Shown: piece by piece, positions 9,336 through 18,999 of the stretch
Position numbering within the stretch: the stretch's first letter is position 1
Layout of the letters: each line of letters opens with the position of its first letter
NCBI GenBank assembly: GCA_013297755.1
Contig: JAAFIH010000014.1
Span: 1 to 64,000 of the forward strand
Direction of reading: 5' to 3'
DNA: 64,000 nt
Source of the DNA: Cytophagales bacterium
GTDB lineage: Bacteria; Bacteroidota; Bacteroidia; Cytophagales; UBA9547
The notes under the pieces: model-generated
Databases searched by the model: none
What the model was told of the DNA's origin: nothing
The model's input: the letters and a program-made list of their open reading frames with translations, nothing else
Program-made: the position numbers and the translations under genes

Positions 9336-9365
9336 TTGAAGTTTAATTTTTTTCTATTATTATTG
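9336..9365 (+). promoter_or_regulatory. Candidate Bacteroidota promoter for the surface-protein unit
   Basis: TTG at 9336-9338 is followed after 19 bp by TATTATTG at 9358-9365, one mismatch from TAnnTTTG. Transcription would start near 9372, about 37 bp before the ATG at 9409. Confidence 0.35.
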
Positions 9366-9408
9366 CAAAAAATTGTTTTTTATCAATAAAAAATTATATT
9401 ATTTTAAC

Positions 9409-11814
9409 ATGAAATCATCTATATTTATTAAAAAAATATCATTGATACTATTTGTATTCTGTATGGAGGTATTAAAAGCACAAACTATCGCTATACCTAG
9501 TAAATCTACTATTTGTGGTTTAGGGGATTTTTTAATTAATATCAATGAACCTGCTTCTTATCAATCATATAATACTTATATTAATGGAGTAAAAGTACCT
9601 CAATATTTGTCTCCTGGAATATCCACAGATGCACCCCCAACAAAAACTGCTGTGATTTTACCTTCAAACTTATTTACAGAGGGGATTAATACTATATCGA
9701 TAACAGGTAATCAAAGTTCTAGAATTACCAAAAAATTATCTGATGGTTTAGTTACAATAGATGGTATTTTAGATGAAAGCTATTGGAATTTAAACAATAT
9801 GCTTTATCAGCAATTGGCAGATGCTAACAACAACCCAATTCCTAATGGGGGTAATAGTGCAGTCAATTTCGGTATTTTATGGGACAATACAGCACTATAC
9901 ATTGGGGTTAAAGTAGTTGATACAACTATGTTTGGTAAACCAAATTTTAATACTGATGGTATTGATTTAATTGAAATTTATATAGACCCTTATAATATTG
10001 ATGATTGTTATAATGGATGTCCAACTGGTTATAATTTACAAAATTTAGTAGCTCGTCAATTGAAAATACCATTTAATGCAATAGATGAAAATCAACTGGA
10101 TTATTATGATAATTCAATTCAAGGTCGAAGTGTAACTGGAATTAAAATGTCTGTAAAAACTTTTACAAATGGTGAGGCATTTAAACTACAAAGTATAGGT
10201 TCTAATGCGACTCGTTTGGCTACTTTACACAAAGGCACTGGTTTTCAATTTGAGATGATGATTCCATGGGAATCCTTTTTTGGAATTGTAACCATTCCAA
10301 GCGAAAATTTTTCATTTGGTTTTGATCTTGCTTACAACGACAATCAAGGTAGACAAAGACGAAATAATGGGGGCTTTGGTAGAAATGAACAGTTATTTTG
10401 GGAATCATCTAACTCAAATGCTAATAATAGATGGAATAATACTCTTGATTTAGGTAGTTTAACACTAGGTGGTAGTGAAGTTCTTGCCCAAGAATCATTT
10501 ATTTCGACATTCACTATTTTAGGTATTACCTTACCCAAACCACTAACTTCTGTAGCTTCTTTAGGAGATTGTACTAATTCATTGACTCTTACTGGAACAG
10601 TGGCTTCAGTCCCAGGTAGCTTATCTTATTGGCAAACAGATGCTAATCTCAAAAGTACCACTAATCCTGTAACTCAAAATCAAATTTTAGGTTTTCCATT
10701 TCCTAAATCTGTTTTTATCAATACAGTTGACGATCAGGGCTGTTGGTCTAAATCTACCGAATTTATAGTAAAACCTTTGCCAATTTCTACTATCACTGTA
10801 TCACCTGTTTTTGTTTCTTATCCTATTTGTAACAAAGCCATAGTTGCAGCCACTGTACCAACAGTACTAAACCAAAAGAATTATTGGCAAACCACAAACA
10901 CAGCCATCTCGAATGCACTCCCTGCCATTGAAAATTACACCATATCAGGCGAAAATACCCAAGAAATTTACTTAAGAGTCCAAAATACAGTTACAGGATG
11001 TTGGTCAGACTCTCTCAAAGTTTCTGTAACACCTATATCAGCCCCTGATGTACCTGAACCAATTTTTGCACAATCCATCGTTGGTACTTGTACTGGTTTA
11101 ACTGCAAATGTTTTATATTCTAATTCAGTACCAGGCACCAACACTTGGTATTGGCAATCAGATGTGCTAGCCACATCAACTACCTCGTCTTCTAATCTTT
11201 ATGTTTTGACAAGTTCGGGCAGCATATTTATAAAAGCATTTAGAAATGGATGTTGGTCGAGAGCGGTTGGCACAACAGTAACATTTAGCGATGTAATAAT
11301 ACCTGCACCAACAACCAAAAACTTCGTTTATAACCAAAATGAATTGAGTAAACCATTGGAAGTAACATCACAAAACTCATCTTTGAATCTTGTATGGTAT
11401 ATTGATACACCCAACAGTGCAAAATTAGTAAACGCTCCTATTCCATCTACCAAAGATATAGGTGTCAAAAATTATTATGTTTCTTATACAGATGGAATAT
11501 GTGTAAGTAGCCTAGTTGGTTTGACAGTAGAAACCAAAGAAGTAATTATTGCATTACCTAAATTTTATGGAATAACACCAAATGGAGATGCCAAAAACGA
11601 GAAGTTTGTGATAGACAATATTACTTTGTTTGCAGGCAACAAAGTTTCTATCATAGATAAATGGGGTAATGTAGTTTTTGAAAAACAAGATTATCAAAAC
11701 GACTTTGATGGGAAAAAAGATGGCAAAGATTTACCTTTTGGGAACTATATTTACTTGGTAGACTTAAACGATGGCAAAAAACCACTTTCAGGCTCACTTA
11801 TTTTATCTAGATAA
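9409..11814 (+). CDS. Secreted protein with CBM9/DOMON-like domain and gliding-motility C-terminal sorting domain
   Basis: Start at ATG 9409 (801 aa), giving a standard signal peptide ending near K-A-Q. The upstream TTG extension breaks it. Residues about 110-360 resemble a family-9 carbohydrate-binding (DOMON-like) domain: V-T-I-D-G-I-L-D-E-S-Y-W, then D-G-I-D-L-I-E-I-Y-I-D. Several Cys-containing Ig-like repeats with a Y-W-Q-T motif follow. Residues about 720-801 form the gliding-motility-associated (CHU_C, type B) sorting domain: I-T-P-N-G-D-A-K-N-E-K-F, W-G-N-V-V-F and G-N-Y-I-Y. Export by the type IX secretion system is therefore expected. The next two genes encode its usual partners. 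Confidence 0.85.
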   Translation: MKSSIFIKKISLILFVFCMEVLKAQTIAIPSKSTICGLGDFLININEPASYQSYNTYINGVKVPQYLSPGISTDAPPTKTAVILPSNLFTEGINTISITGNQSSRITKKLSDGLVTIDGILDESYWNLNNMLYQQLADANNNPIPNGGNSAVNFGILWDNTALYIGVKVVDTTMFGKPNFNTDGIDLIEIYIDPYNIDDCYNGCPTGYNLQNLVARQLKIPFNAIDENQLDYYDNSIQGRSVTGIKMSVKTFTNGEAFKLQSIGSNATRLATLHKGTGFQFEMMIPWESFFGIVTIPSENFSFGFDLAYNDNQGRQRRNNGGFGRNEQLFWESSNSNANNRWNNTLDLGSLTLGGSEVLAQESFISTFTILGITLPKPLTSVASLGDCTNSLTLTGTVASVPGSLSYWQTDANLKSTTNPVTQNQILGFPFPKSVFINTVDDQGCWSKSTEFIVKPLPISTITVSPVFVSYPICNKAIVAATVPTVLNQKNYWQTTNTAISNALPAIENYTISGENTQEIYLRVQNTVTGCWSDSLKVSVTPISAPDVPEPIFAQSIVGTCTGLTANVLYSNSVPGTNTWYWQSDVLATSTTSSSNLYVLTSSGSIFIKAFRNGCWSRAVGTTVTFSDVIIPAPTTKNFVYNQNELSKPLEVTSQNSSLNLVWYIDTPNSAKLVNAPIPSTKDIGVKNYYVSYTDGICVSSLVGLTVETKEVIIALPKFYGITPNGDAKNEKFVIDNITLFAGNKVSIIDKWGNVVFEKQDYQNDFDGKKDGKDLPFGNYIYLVDLNDGKKPLSGSLILSR

Positions 11815-11865
11815 ATATACTATAAATTTTTAAAAAATAACATCACAATTATTTAACAACAAAAA

Positions 11866-12981
11866 ATGAAAAAGTTAAATCTTATAATATTGCTAAATTT
11901 TGTAATTTTAGCATCAAAAGCACAAAGTGATAATAGGGGACTGATTCAGTCTACTCAGATTCCCGTAAACTCATATATGCTTAATCCAGCTTATGCAGGA
12001 GCAGAGGAATTTACGCATCTGCAAGGGTCGTTTAGAAGAAATTATCTTGGTTTAGAAAATGCTCCTCAAACCATGTATTTGAGTATTCATACTAGGTTAC
12101 AAAAAGTAAAAAAAGCCTCAGTTGATAAAATTATTAGACTAGATACCCTTTATCCTAACAACAATACTTTACCTGTAAGAGGTCGTAGTGCAGCATTGTA
12201 TAGAAACTTAGTTGAAAAAACGACAGATTCGCTCGCCAAAAGAGACGAAAACGACAAAAAAGAGTATAAACAAAAGCTAGCAGAAGCTAAGAGGAAGTTA
12301 TTAACAAGACCTTATCATGGCTTAGGAGGGCATATTATCAACGAATCTTTTGGTGGACTAAATAGAATGGGTTTAGGAGTAACGTATGCATATCATATTT
12401 TTTTGAGTACTAATACCAAATTGTCATTAGGGGCTACCTTAAATATGGCTTCTAATTCAGCAAACGATATAGTGTATAAAGATGCAGAAACCAACCCAAT
12501 TTCGAGTAAATTTACTCCAGACTTAAATGTTGGTGCATTTCTGTATCAAGATAAATTTTATATTGGTGTAAGTGCAGTATCACTTTTGATGCAAAGTCCT
12601 TATAAAAATATAGCCACATCAAACAAATTTAAACCTATACTGATTGGCCATGCAGGTTACAAATTTCAATTATCAGATGGCGTTTTTGTTTCACCAAATG
12701 TAGCATATCGTCATTTTATGGATGGAAGTCTTCCTTTAAGTTTTGATGCTAATTTACGTATGAGTATTCAATCGTTTTGGTTTGGTTTTAATTACAGAAA
12801 TAAAGATGCCATTGCAGGTATGATTGGAATAAATTTATTTCAAAAACTTGATATTAGTTATTCTTATGATTTTACAATAAATCCTGTTAGTAAATATACA
12901 CGAGGAGGTGGGTCAGAAATTATATTAGGTTATCGTTTTCAAAGAAAAAGTGGTACTCTTAAATCTTTAATGTTTAACTAA
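11866..12981 (+). CDS. PorP/SprF-like outer-membrane protein
   Basis: 371 aa with a signal peptide (about 1-19, ending S-K-A-Q). Family marks are N-S-Y-M-L-N-P-A-Y-A-G-A close to the mature N-terminus, long amphipathic beta strands and the C-terminal E-I-I-L-G-Y-R-F. PorP/SprF proteins are 14-strand barrels that retain or display type IX cargo with type B sorting domains. A charged stretch at about 85-145, rich in K, R and E, is longer than in many relatives and may be a flexible loop. It lies 51 bp after the cargo gene and 20 bp before the OmpA-like gene, consistent with one operon. Confidence 0.88.
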   Translation: MKKLNLIILLNFVILASKAQSDNRGLIQSTQIPVNSYMLNPAYAGAEEFTHLQGSFRRNYLGLENAPQTMYLSIHTRLQKVKKASVDKIIRLDTLYPNNNTLPVRGRSAALYRNLVEKTTDSLAKRDENDKKEYKQKLAEAKRKLLTRPYHGLGGHIINESFGGLNRMGLGVTYAYHIFLSTNTKLSLGATLNMASNSANDIVYKDAETNPISSKFTPDLNVGAFLYQDKFYIGVSAVSLLMQSPYKNIATSNKFKPILIGHAGYKFQLSDGVFVSPNVAYRHFMDGSLPLSFDANLRMSIQSFWFGFNYRNKDAIAGMIGINLFQKLDISYSYDFTINPVSKYTRGGGSEIILGYRFQRKSGTLKSLMFN

Positions 12982-13001
12982 TTTTTTAAATTTATAAATC
13001 A

Positions 13002-14525
13002 ATGAAAAATAAATCAATTTTTGTATTCGTTATTAGCATTTTTATTGGATTTAATAGCCAATCGCAATCAAAATATACAGTTGCCTCAAAATTAGACACC
13101 ACAATAAATTCAAAATGTGATGAAACCTCTCCTGTATTAACCAGGGATGGCAAAAAAATGTATTTTACTAGGTCTTTTTGCAGCGTAAATAGTGGGGGAG
13201 TGCTATCTGGTCAGGATATTTATGTGTCTAAACTTGGTGCAGACGGCAAATGGCAAACTGCCCAAAAATGTATGGGAGCTTATTCAAATAAATATGAAAA
13301 CGCACCAGTAGCAATTTCGCCTGATAGCAAAAAATTATATATTACAAATTACTTTAATACAACAACCAACAAGGCAAATTTTGGTCTTACAACAATGGAT
13401 ATAGATGTTGATGGTAATTTATCAAATCCAAAAGAAGTAATAATTAAAGATTTTTTGTTAAAAAAAAATACATTTATAGGTTATCATTTATCCAAAAATG
13501 GAGATAAACTTTTTATATCGAGGTTTGCCAAAGATTCTACAGACTTGGAAGATATTTTTGTGTCTCAGTTAATGAAAGACGGTACTTGGGCCACTCCTTT
13601 GTCTTTAGGAAACGACATAAATACGAAAGGTTTTGAAACATCGCCATACCTAGCAGACGATGATAGTACACTTTATTTTTCGAGTAATGGCAGAAGCGAC
13701 AGTTTTGGAGATGGCGATATTTATATGTCAAAAAGACTAGACAACAGTTGGACAAGATGGACTACACCAGTCAATATGGGTTCTAATATCAATACAAAAG
13801 GTTTTGATGGATATTTTACACCAGTTTCAAACGAAGAGTTTTATTTTGTAAGTGGCGAAAACAACGATACAAATGGCGACATTTATACAACTAAAAAAAT
13901 AAGAGAAGGAAATACACTTTTTGTAAACATATCTAACTCAAAAACAAAACAACCACTAGATTTGGCTACTGTAACTTGCTATGAATTGAATACCAAAAAA
14001 GTAATTGCAAATTCGATACTTTCAAATGGAGTTGCTAAAATGTCGATTTCAACAGAGCCAAAAAAATATTACATCGTTTCTCATGCACCATCGTATGTAA
14101 CCATGGAAGAAAATTTTATAGTCCCAAATATGATGGTAAATAAAGATACAAGCATTTCTTTGGCAATGTCGCCTATTGAAGTAGGTCAGAAAATTCAACT
14201 CAAACATATCTTCTTTGAAAGAGGTAAAGCAAACTTATTGGAAGAGTCATTCCTAGAACTTGGATTATTAACTGAAGTTTTGACCGAAAATCCTACAATG
14301 GAAATTTTAGTTTCTGGACATACAGACAGTCGTGGGATGCCCAAAGCAAACCAAAAATTATCAGAATCACGTGTAAAATCTGTGGTTGAATATCTGCAAT
14401 CTAAGGGAATAGACCAAACAAGATTAAAGTATAAAGGATTTGGAAGTAGTCAGCCAGTAGCAACCAATGCTACAGACGAAGGAAGAGCTAAAAATAGAAG
14501 GGTTGAATTTACAATTCTGAAGTAA
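13002..14525 (+). CDS. OmpA-family protein with WD40-like (PD40) propeller
   Basis: 507 aa. Signal peptide 1-21. Residues 40-290 have PD40-type propeller blades (S-P-D-S-K-K-L-Y-I and D-D-D-S-T-L-Y-F-S-S-N-G-R). About 300-370 is a carboxypeptidase-regulatory-like beta domain, and 395-507 is the OmpA peptidoglycan-binding domain (G-H-T-D-S-R-G, R-V-E-F). This combination is standard next to PorP/SprF genes in Bacteroidota. It probably fixes the barrel and its cargo to the cell wall. It is the last gene of the plus-strand unit and ends at a bidirectional terminator. Confidence 0.9.
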   Translation: MKNKSIFVFVISIFIGFNSQSQSKYTVASKLDTTINSKCDETSPVLTRDGKKMYFTRSFCSVNSGGVLSGQDIYVSKLGADGKWQTAQKCMGAYSNKYENAPVAISPDSKKLYITNYFNTTTNKANFGLTTMDIDVDGNLSNPKEVIIKDFLLKKNTFIGYHLSKNGDKLFISRFAKDSTDLEDIFVSQLMKDGTWATPLSLGNDINTKGFETSPYLADDDSTLYFSSNGRSDSFGDGDIYMSKRLDNSWTRWTTPVNMGSNINTKGFDGYFTPVSNEEFYFVSGENNDTNGDIYTTKKIREGNTLFVNISNSKTKQPLDLATVTCYELNTKKVIANSILSNGVAKMSISTEPKKYYIVSHAPSYVTMEENFIVPNMMVNKDTSISLAMSPIEVGQKIQLKHIFFERGKANLLEESFLELGLLTEVLTENPTMEILVSGHTDSRGMPKANQKLSESRVKSVVEYLQSKGIDQTRLKYKGFGSSQPVATNATDEGRAKNRRVEFTILK

Positions 14526-14560
14526 TTTTGTGGATTTAAAAATAAATGCCCTCATAACAA

Positions 14561-14598
14561 AAAAAACACTTATTATAATTGATAAGTGTTTTTTTTTG
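14561..14598. terminator. Bidirectional intrinsic terminator
   Basis: A-run plus stem CACTTAT (14567-14573), 8-nt loop, ATAAGTG (14582-14588), then a T-run. The extended stem pairs the A-run with the T-run. It lies between the OmpA-like stop and the 3' end of the minus-strand polysaccharide operon and can serve both. Confidence 0.85.
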
Positions 14599-14722
14599 AG
14601 CTGCTAAATTGAGGCTATTATACATATATTTATATACATATTTTTTATAGGATTTTGCGATTTCCCCAAAGGAAATTATAATTAAAAGTTATAAATATTT
14701 AATATACCTTATATATTTTGAT

Positions 14723-15898
14723 TTAAACTTCTTTTCCAAATAAGCTATATATGCTATATGCCATATTTTTCACTTGTATCTCAAAACTATAATTTGAAAT
14801 AATTTCAAAAGATTTAGAGCCCATCATGCTTAATTTTTGTTTATCAGAAGTTGCCCATGCTAGTTTTTCAAAAAAATCAATATCAGATTGAGCTTCAAAA
14901 ATAAACCCATTGACACCATTTATTACTAAATCTTTGGCACAACCAACTTTGTTTGAAACCAAAATAGCTTTACTGGTTGCCATAGCCTCATTTATGGCCA
15001 ATCCCCAAGTTTCGCCTGGACCTTGAGAGGGTAAACAAAACAAATCAGATGCTTGGTAATACATAGGTAAAATAGATTGATTTTTGAAATCTTCAAAAAA
15101 AACTTTATGGTGAATTTTAGCTTCATCAACTTGTTTTTTTAAATCAACTTCGAGTATTCCATTTCCCAAAAAAAGTAAGAAAATATTGCTTTTATTTAAT
15201 TTTATAAACGAATTTAAGAGAAGTAGAGGATTTTTTTTTGGCTCAAATTTGCCTGCATATAAAATAAGAATATCAGTTTCTTTCAGACCAAATTTTGAAC
15301 GAATAGCTTTAGCTTCTGCGTTTTGATTTTGAGAAAATCGCTCATTATCAATGGAATGAGGGGCAAAAATTAACTGATTTTCTTTTAAACCATAATATTC
15401 AAAATAGGCTTTATTTGATTTGCCAACATAAAACACATAATCTACATATCTGTATACCCAATGAAGATACACATATTTTAGGATTGATTTAAAAGCCGAA
15501 TTTTTGTCTAATAAGTGAGAGTCGCCTCTGAAATATACAGGAATTTTGCCTTTAAAATACTTCATTACCTTAAAATGACTATCATAAGCATATCCATAAA
15601 CCAAAATAGCACTTGGATTATACTCTTTGATTTCGGAAATAAGATTGGGGTTTATAATTCCGTTTTGGTGATGTGAGCCTGGATTTTTGGCATCGTTTTG
15701 GGTAAAATGGTAATGATAACCATCAAGCAAAGGCACATCCCAGTTGATTTGTTTTTTAAATCCTGGATCGTATTTGTTTTCTAAAACTTGTTTGCCCCAA
15801 GTATAAAACACTTTTACATCTAATTTTTGAGCCAATAACTTAAAAACTGGAGCATAATATTGAATAGGGTGGGTAGTTATAATGGCAAGTTTTATCAT
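14723..15898 (-). CDS. Glycosyltransferase family 4
   Basis: 391 aa, GT-B fold. The N-terminus I-I-T-T-H-P-I-Q-Y-Y-A-P is typical of one GT4 branch. The C-terminal donor domain has L-Y-A-G-K-F-E-P-K-K-N-P, P-S-Q-G-P-G-E-T-W-G and the E-x7-E region (N-E-A-M-A-T-S-K-A). It transfers a sugar from a nucleotide donor on the cytoplasmic face; donor and acceptor cannot be read. It is the last gene of the polysaccharide locus, 48 bp after the preceding glycosyltransferase and before the shared terminator. Confidence 0.85.
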   Translation of the reverse strand: MIKLAIITTHPIQYYAPVFKLLAQKLDVKVFYTWGKQVLENKYDPGFKKQINWDVPLLDGYHYHFTQNDAKNPGSHHQNGIINPNLISEIKEYNPSAILVYGYAYDSHFKVMKYFKGKIPVYFRGDSHLLDKNSAFKSILKYVYLHWVYRYVDYVFYVGKSNKAYFEYYGLKENQLIFAPHSIDNERFSQNQNAEAKAIRSKFGLKETDILILYAGKFEPKKNPLLLLNSFIKLNKSNIFLLFLGNGILEVDLKKQVDEAKIHHKVFFEDFKNQSILPMYYQASDLFCLPSQGPGETWGLAINEAMATSKAILVSNKVGCAKDLVINGVNGFIFEAQSDIDFFEKLAWATSDKQKLSMMGSKSFEIISNYSFEIQVKNMAYSIYSLFGKEV

Positions 15899-15946
15899 TG
15901 TATAAAAAATAGTATAATTGTATAGAAAGTTAAAGTTAAAAAATAG

Positions 15947-17236
15947 TTAAAGTGCAACTACTTTATCAAAAAGTTGGGTTTGCAACTTAGTCATATTTTT
16001 TGCTGAATATTGCTCAAAAATTAGCGGCAGTGGTTGGTTGATTGGAATTGATTTATTAACAACAGATAATAAGTAATTTATTACTTTTTCGTTGATTTGA
16101 TTTTGAGACATTTCAAAACTTAGTGGTAAGAATATGTTACAATCATTTATAATTTTTGAGGCACTACTATGGGGGTTAAAAATACTAATCAAGGGTTTTT
16201 GGGCCATGATGTATGGATAAATTTTTGAGGCAGTGTAAGCAGGATCGTCTGAGCCTGGAATAAAAAGTACATCAGCAGCTTGTAAAGTGTTTAGGGTTTG
16301 ATAAAATGATATTCGATCTGTATGTTCAAAAACATAATTTTCGAGGCCAAAATTTTTTGCCAAAGGTTGAATGGTGGGTTTTCCTTGCCCAGAAGGGGCA
16401 TAGCTTGTGCCAATAAAATAAATCTTAAACTTACTAAATTCTGTGGGATATTTTTTTAAACCTTGCATAAAAGCATTAAAAAATAGCATTGAAGCAGGTT
16501 GCATATCGGCACCACCACGCCCAATGTAAACAATAGTAAAGTTATCAATAGAAGGTTTCAATAGGGGTGGGGCAGTAGCTAAGTTTTGAGCTGCAATCTC
16601 AAAATCCTTATCAAAAGCCCCAAAAGTAATAGTGGCTGTTGGTATGTTTTGAGTGTTAGGATACCTCGATTGCAAAGTGTTGATATAAGCCTCAGAAACA
16701 GCAATAAGACCATCGACAGATTTTAGGGCTATGGGTTCCAAAAATTTATTTAGCCTATAACTAAACCAATATTTTGGTGGACGTTGGTTTTTGGGTTTAT
16801 TTTGATAATAGTCAGAATGCCAAGGGTCTTGCATATCTATGACGTAAGGAATATTGAATTTTTTTTTCCAATAAGCACCTAATATACATACTGGAAACTG
16901 TGTGGTAGAAAAATAAATTAAATCATATTTTTTGTTTGATAATAATTGATTTACTTTTTTATAATAATACCAAAGCGACCTCAAAGCCAAACTTCCCAAC
17001 CCAACTTTTGAAGTGTATTTTTTGGAAAATGCACCCACATAATGTATAATCGTGTTTTGTGGTACAGATTGCAGCAATAACTCATCTTTGTTAGCATCTG
17101 CGTATTTGCTATCAACAGTAACCACCTCGGCCTGCCAACCAAAATCTTTGAAAAAAAGCAAACTCATACGTATGCGTTGCATATCAGCAGCATTGCTTGG
17201 GGGGAAATATGGGGAGATGATGAGGAGGGATTTCAA
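15947..17236 (-). CDS. Glycosyltransferase family 4-like
   Basis: 429 aa from a TTG start at 17236, which gives the standard beginning L-L-I-I-S-P-Y-F-P-P-S-N-A-A-D. Y-V-I-D-M-Q-D-P-W lies in the acceptor domain, I-V-Y-I-G-R-G-G-A-D opens the donor domain and L-F-I-P-G-S-D-D-P-A-Y-T-A-S-K-I-Y-P-Y follows. The first codons are richer in C than their surroundings. A similar TTG-led C-rich beginning occurs in the GT4 gene at 36738-38063. It probably acts on the same glycan as its neighbours. Confidence 0.8.
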   Translation of the reverse strand: MKSLLIISPYFPPSNAADMQRIRMSLLFFKDFGWQAEVVTVDSKYADANKDELLLQSVPQNTIIHYVGAFSKKYTSKVGLGSLALRSLWYYYKKVNQLLSNKKYDLIYFSTTQFPVCILGAYWKKKFNIPYVIDMQDPWHSDYYQNKPKNQRPPKYWFSYRLNKFLEPIALKSVDGLIAVSEAYINTLQSRYPNTQNIPTATITFGAFDKDFEIAAQNLATAPPLLKPSIDNFTIVYIGRGGADMQPASMLFFNAFMQGLKKYPTEFSKFKIYFIGTSYAPSGQGKPTIQPLAKNFGLENYVFEHTDRISFYQTLNTLQAADVLFIPGSDDPAYTASKIYPYIMAQKPLISIFNPHSSASKIINDCNIFLPLSFEMSQNQINEKVINYLLSVVNKSIPINQPLPLIFEQYSAKNMTKLQTQLFDKVVAL

Positions 17237-17258
17237 GGAAGGGGAGTAAGGTAAGTAT

Positions 17259-18095
17259 TTAAAATGGGATTGCTATTATTTCTAACATATTTATAGAATT
17301 GTTTAGATCTAAAATTGGTATGATTTCATATTTTTGAATACTGAATAATTTATAATTTAATTCTTTAAAAAATAAAATATTAAAATCATTAGGAGTAGAA
17401 TTTGCCCTAGATATGTAATTGGTATCATACTCAAATAAAATAATAGGTTTATATTTTAGAATTGTATTTTTTAAACCAGTAAGTACTTTGTATTCAAATC
17501 CTTCAACATCTATTTTTATTAACTTTAAAGAAGTTATTTTTGATTCACTGGCCCAGTCATCTCCATTAAAGCAATTAATTTCTGTTTCTCCGTTATTATC
17601 ATTAGCGATGAAAAAAGTACCATTGTTGGTGTTTTGGCTAAATGCGGTTTTGATTGTATAATTTTGGTTTGATAAAGCTACTGGAACAATCGTAATATTA
17701 TTAGCTTGGTTTAGCTTTATGTTTGATTGTAGCTTTTCTCTTAAAAAAGGAATGGGTTCAAAAGCAAAAACAATGCCTGTTTTTCCCACCATTTTAGATA
17801 AATTAAGGCTATGTACGCCAATATTGGCTCCAACATCTAAAACAGTATCTCCAAATGAAACAAAATTTTGCATCAAAAGGGTAACCTCCTTTTCGTAATA
17901 ACCATCTGCAAATAATTTATATTCGATATAGTTTCTAGTATCATAATTAAAAAGGACACCTAAATCAGTGAATGTTATGCCTTTTTTATAGTTATTTTGT
18001 GTGCCATTTTTAACCAAATATTTAGTTATTCGTTCTTTAAAAGGGAGACACCAATGTCGAGAAAGTTGGAGTTTAATTTTAGAATATTTGTTCAT
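17259..18095 (-). CDS. FkbM family methyltransferase
   Basis: 278 aa. The SAM-binding motif V-L-D-V-G-A-N-I-G-V-H-S-L and the later L-I-K-I-D-V-E-G-F-E-Y-K-V-L are the two FkbM signatures. It probably puts a methyl group on a sugar hydroxyl of the surface glycan. It lies 22 bp upstream of a GT4 gene. It is one of four FkbM genes in the locus, none close enough to look like a recent duplicate. Confidence 0.85.
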   Translation of the reverse strand: MNKYSKIKLQLSRHWCLPFKERITKYLVKNGTQNNYKKGITFTDLGVLFNYDTRNYIEYKLFADGYYEKEVTLLMQNFVSFGDTVLDVGANIGVHSLNLSKMVGKTGIVFAFEPIPFLREKLQSNIKLNQANNITIVPVALSNQNYTIKTAFSQNTNNGTFFIANDNNGETEINCFNGDDWASESKITSLKLIKIDVEGFEYKVLTGLKNTILKYKPIILFEYDTNYISRANSTPNDFNILFFKELNYKLFSIQKYEIIPILDLNNSINMLEIIAIPF

Positions 18096-18106
18096 TTTTT
18101 AATTAA

Positions 18107-18250
18107 TTAAAATTCAGTATTGTTTATTGTTACTTTTTCAGCATTGATAATGCGATTTTTTACAAAATCTATATCTCTTATGTAAACAGTGTTGTAATTA
18201 CCAAAAGTAGTCATTTCTACAAGTTATCGTTCAAAAGGAAAATAGGAATA
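18107..18250 (-). pseudogene. Short gene relic upstream of the FkbM gene
   Basis: A frame beginning M-P-Y-S-Y-S-Y-F-P-F-E-R meets an in-frame TAA, then continues through L-V-E-M-T-T-F-G-N-Y-N-T to a stop at 18107. The second part alone could be a 35-aa peptide from ATG 18214. The composition looks coding. I do not recognise the family. It is probably the tail of a gene removed when the Uma2 gene arrived, but it could be chance. Confidence 0.3.
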
Positions 18251-18349
18251 AGAATAAGGCATATTTTGAAGCTAATGGGTGATTAAAAAATAATTTTATA
18301 GTGTGTGAAATGGCCATATTCAGTAATAAAATAATAAAAAAATTTCAAA

Positions 18350-18946
18350 TTACAATTCAAAAACTTCCTCTACGGTCATTGAAAATTCAGTAAGATTTAT
18401 TATAGCTGTGCAACTGTCTGTTCTAGTATTTATTGTAACATTTTTATTGTTTTTAAAAACCCAAACTTGTTTCAATGTTGGGAAAATATGCCAAATAGTT
18501 TCTACACCAGCCTCAAAATATTCTTGAACTTTAGTTTCAGTTTCGTAAGTATTTTCGTTTTTAGATATAATTTCTATTACAAAAGAGGGGATAGGATGTT
18601 GATTTTCAGCCGATTGCTTGATTTGCTCTTTTGTAAAAAAAGCCAAATAAGGAATGCGAATGATAAATGAATTAAGATTGCATCGAGTTTCTGATAAACT
18701 TCTAATCCCTTGTTCATATCCTGAAGATTTTGAAAACTTTTCTTGTATATTCAATATTATATATCTTTCAGTATTTTTGATAACCGTTCCATTTTTTATT
18801 ACAAAACCATTTTTCCATTCGTATTTAATGCCATTTTTTGGTTCAAATTTGTCATACCTTTCATAAGACATGGCAATACGTTCTACGCCAAGGTTTTTTT
18901 TTATGTCTCTGCGTTTTTTTATAGGATTTTCTAAAATAGCTTCCAT
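18350..18946 (-). CDS. Uma2 family nuclease-fold protein with altered active site
   Basis: 198 aa, normal Uma2 length. The fold signature is present: E-T-R-C-N-L then I-R-I-P-Y-L-A-F-F, F-V-I-E-I-I-S at 122-128, Y-F-E-A-G-V-E-T-I-W-H-I-F-P. The usual P-D pair of this PD-(D/E)XK-like fold reads P99-Y100, so the metal-binding Asp is replaced by Tyr. The close relative at 23778-24380 keeps P-D. The protein may be inactive as a nuclease or act as a binding or dominant-negative form. It is wedged between a glycosyltransferase and the FkbM gene in the operon direction. Confidence 0.85.
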   Translation of the reverse strand: MEAILENPIKKRRDIKKNLGVERIAMSYERYDKFEPKNGIKYEWKNGFVIKNGTVIKNTERYIILNIQEKFSKSSGYEQGIRSLSETRCNLNSFIIRIPYLAFFTKEQIKQSAENQHPIPSFVIEIISKNENTYETETKVQEYFEAGVETIWHIFPTLKQVWVFKNNKNVTINTRTDSCTAIINLTEFSMTVEEVFEL

Positions 18947-18999
18947 ATTTATACTATTTGATAATGCAATATATAAATTTAAAATTAAATGTTAAAATT

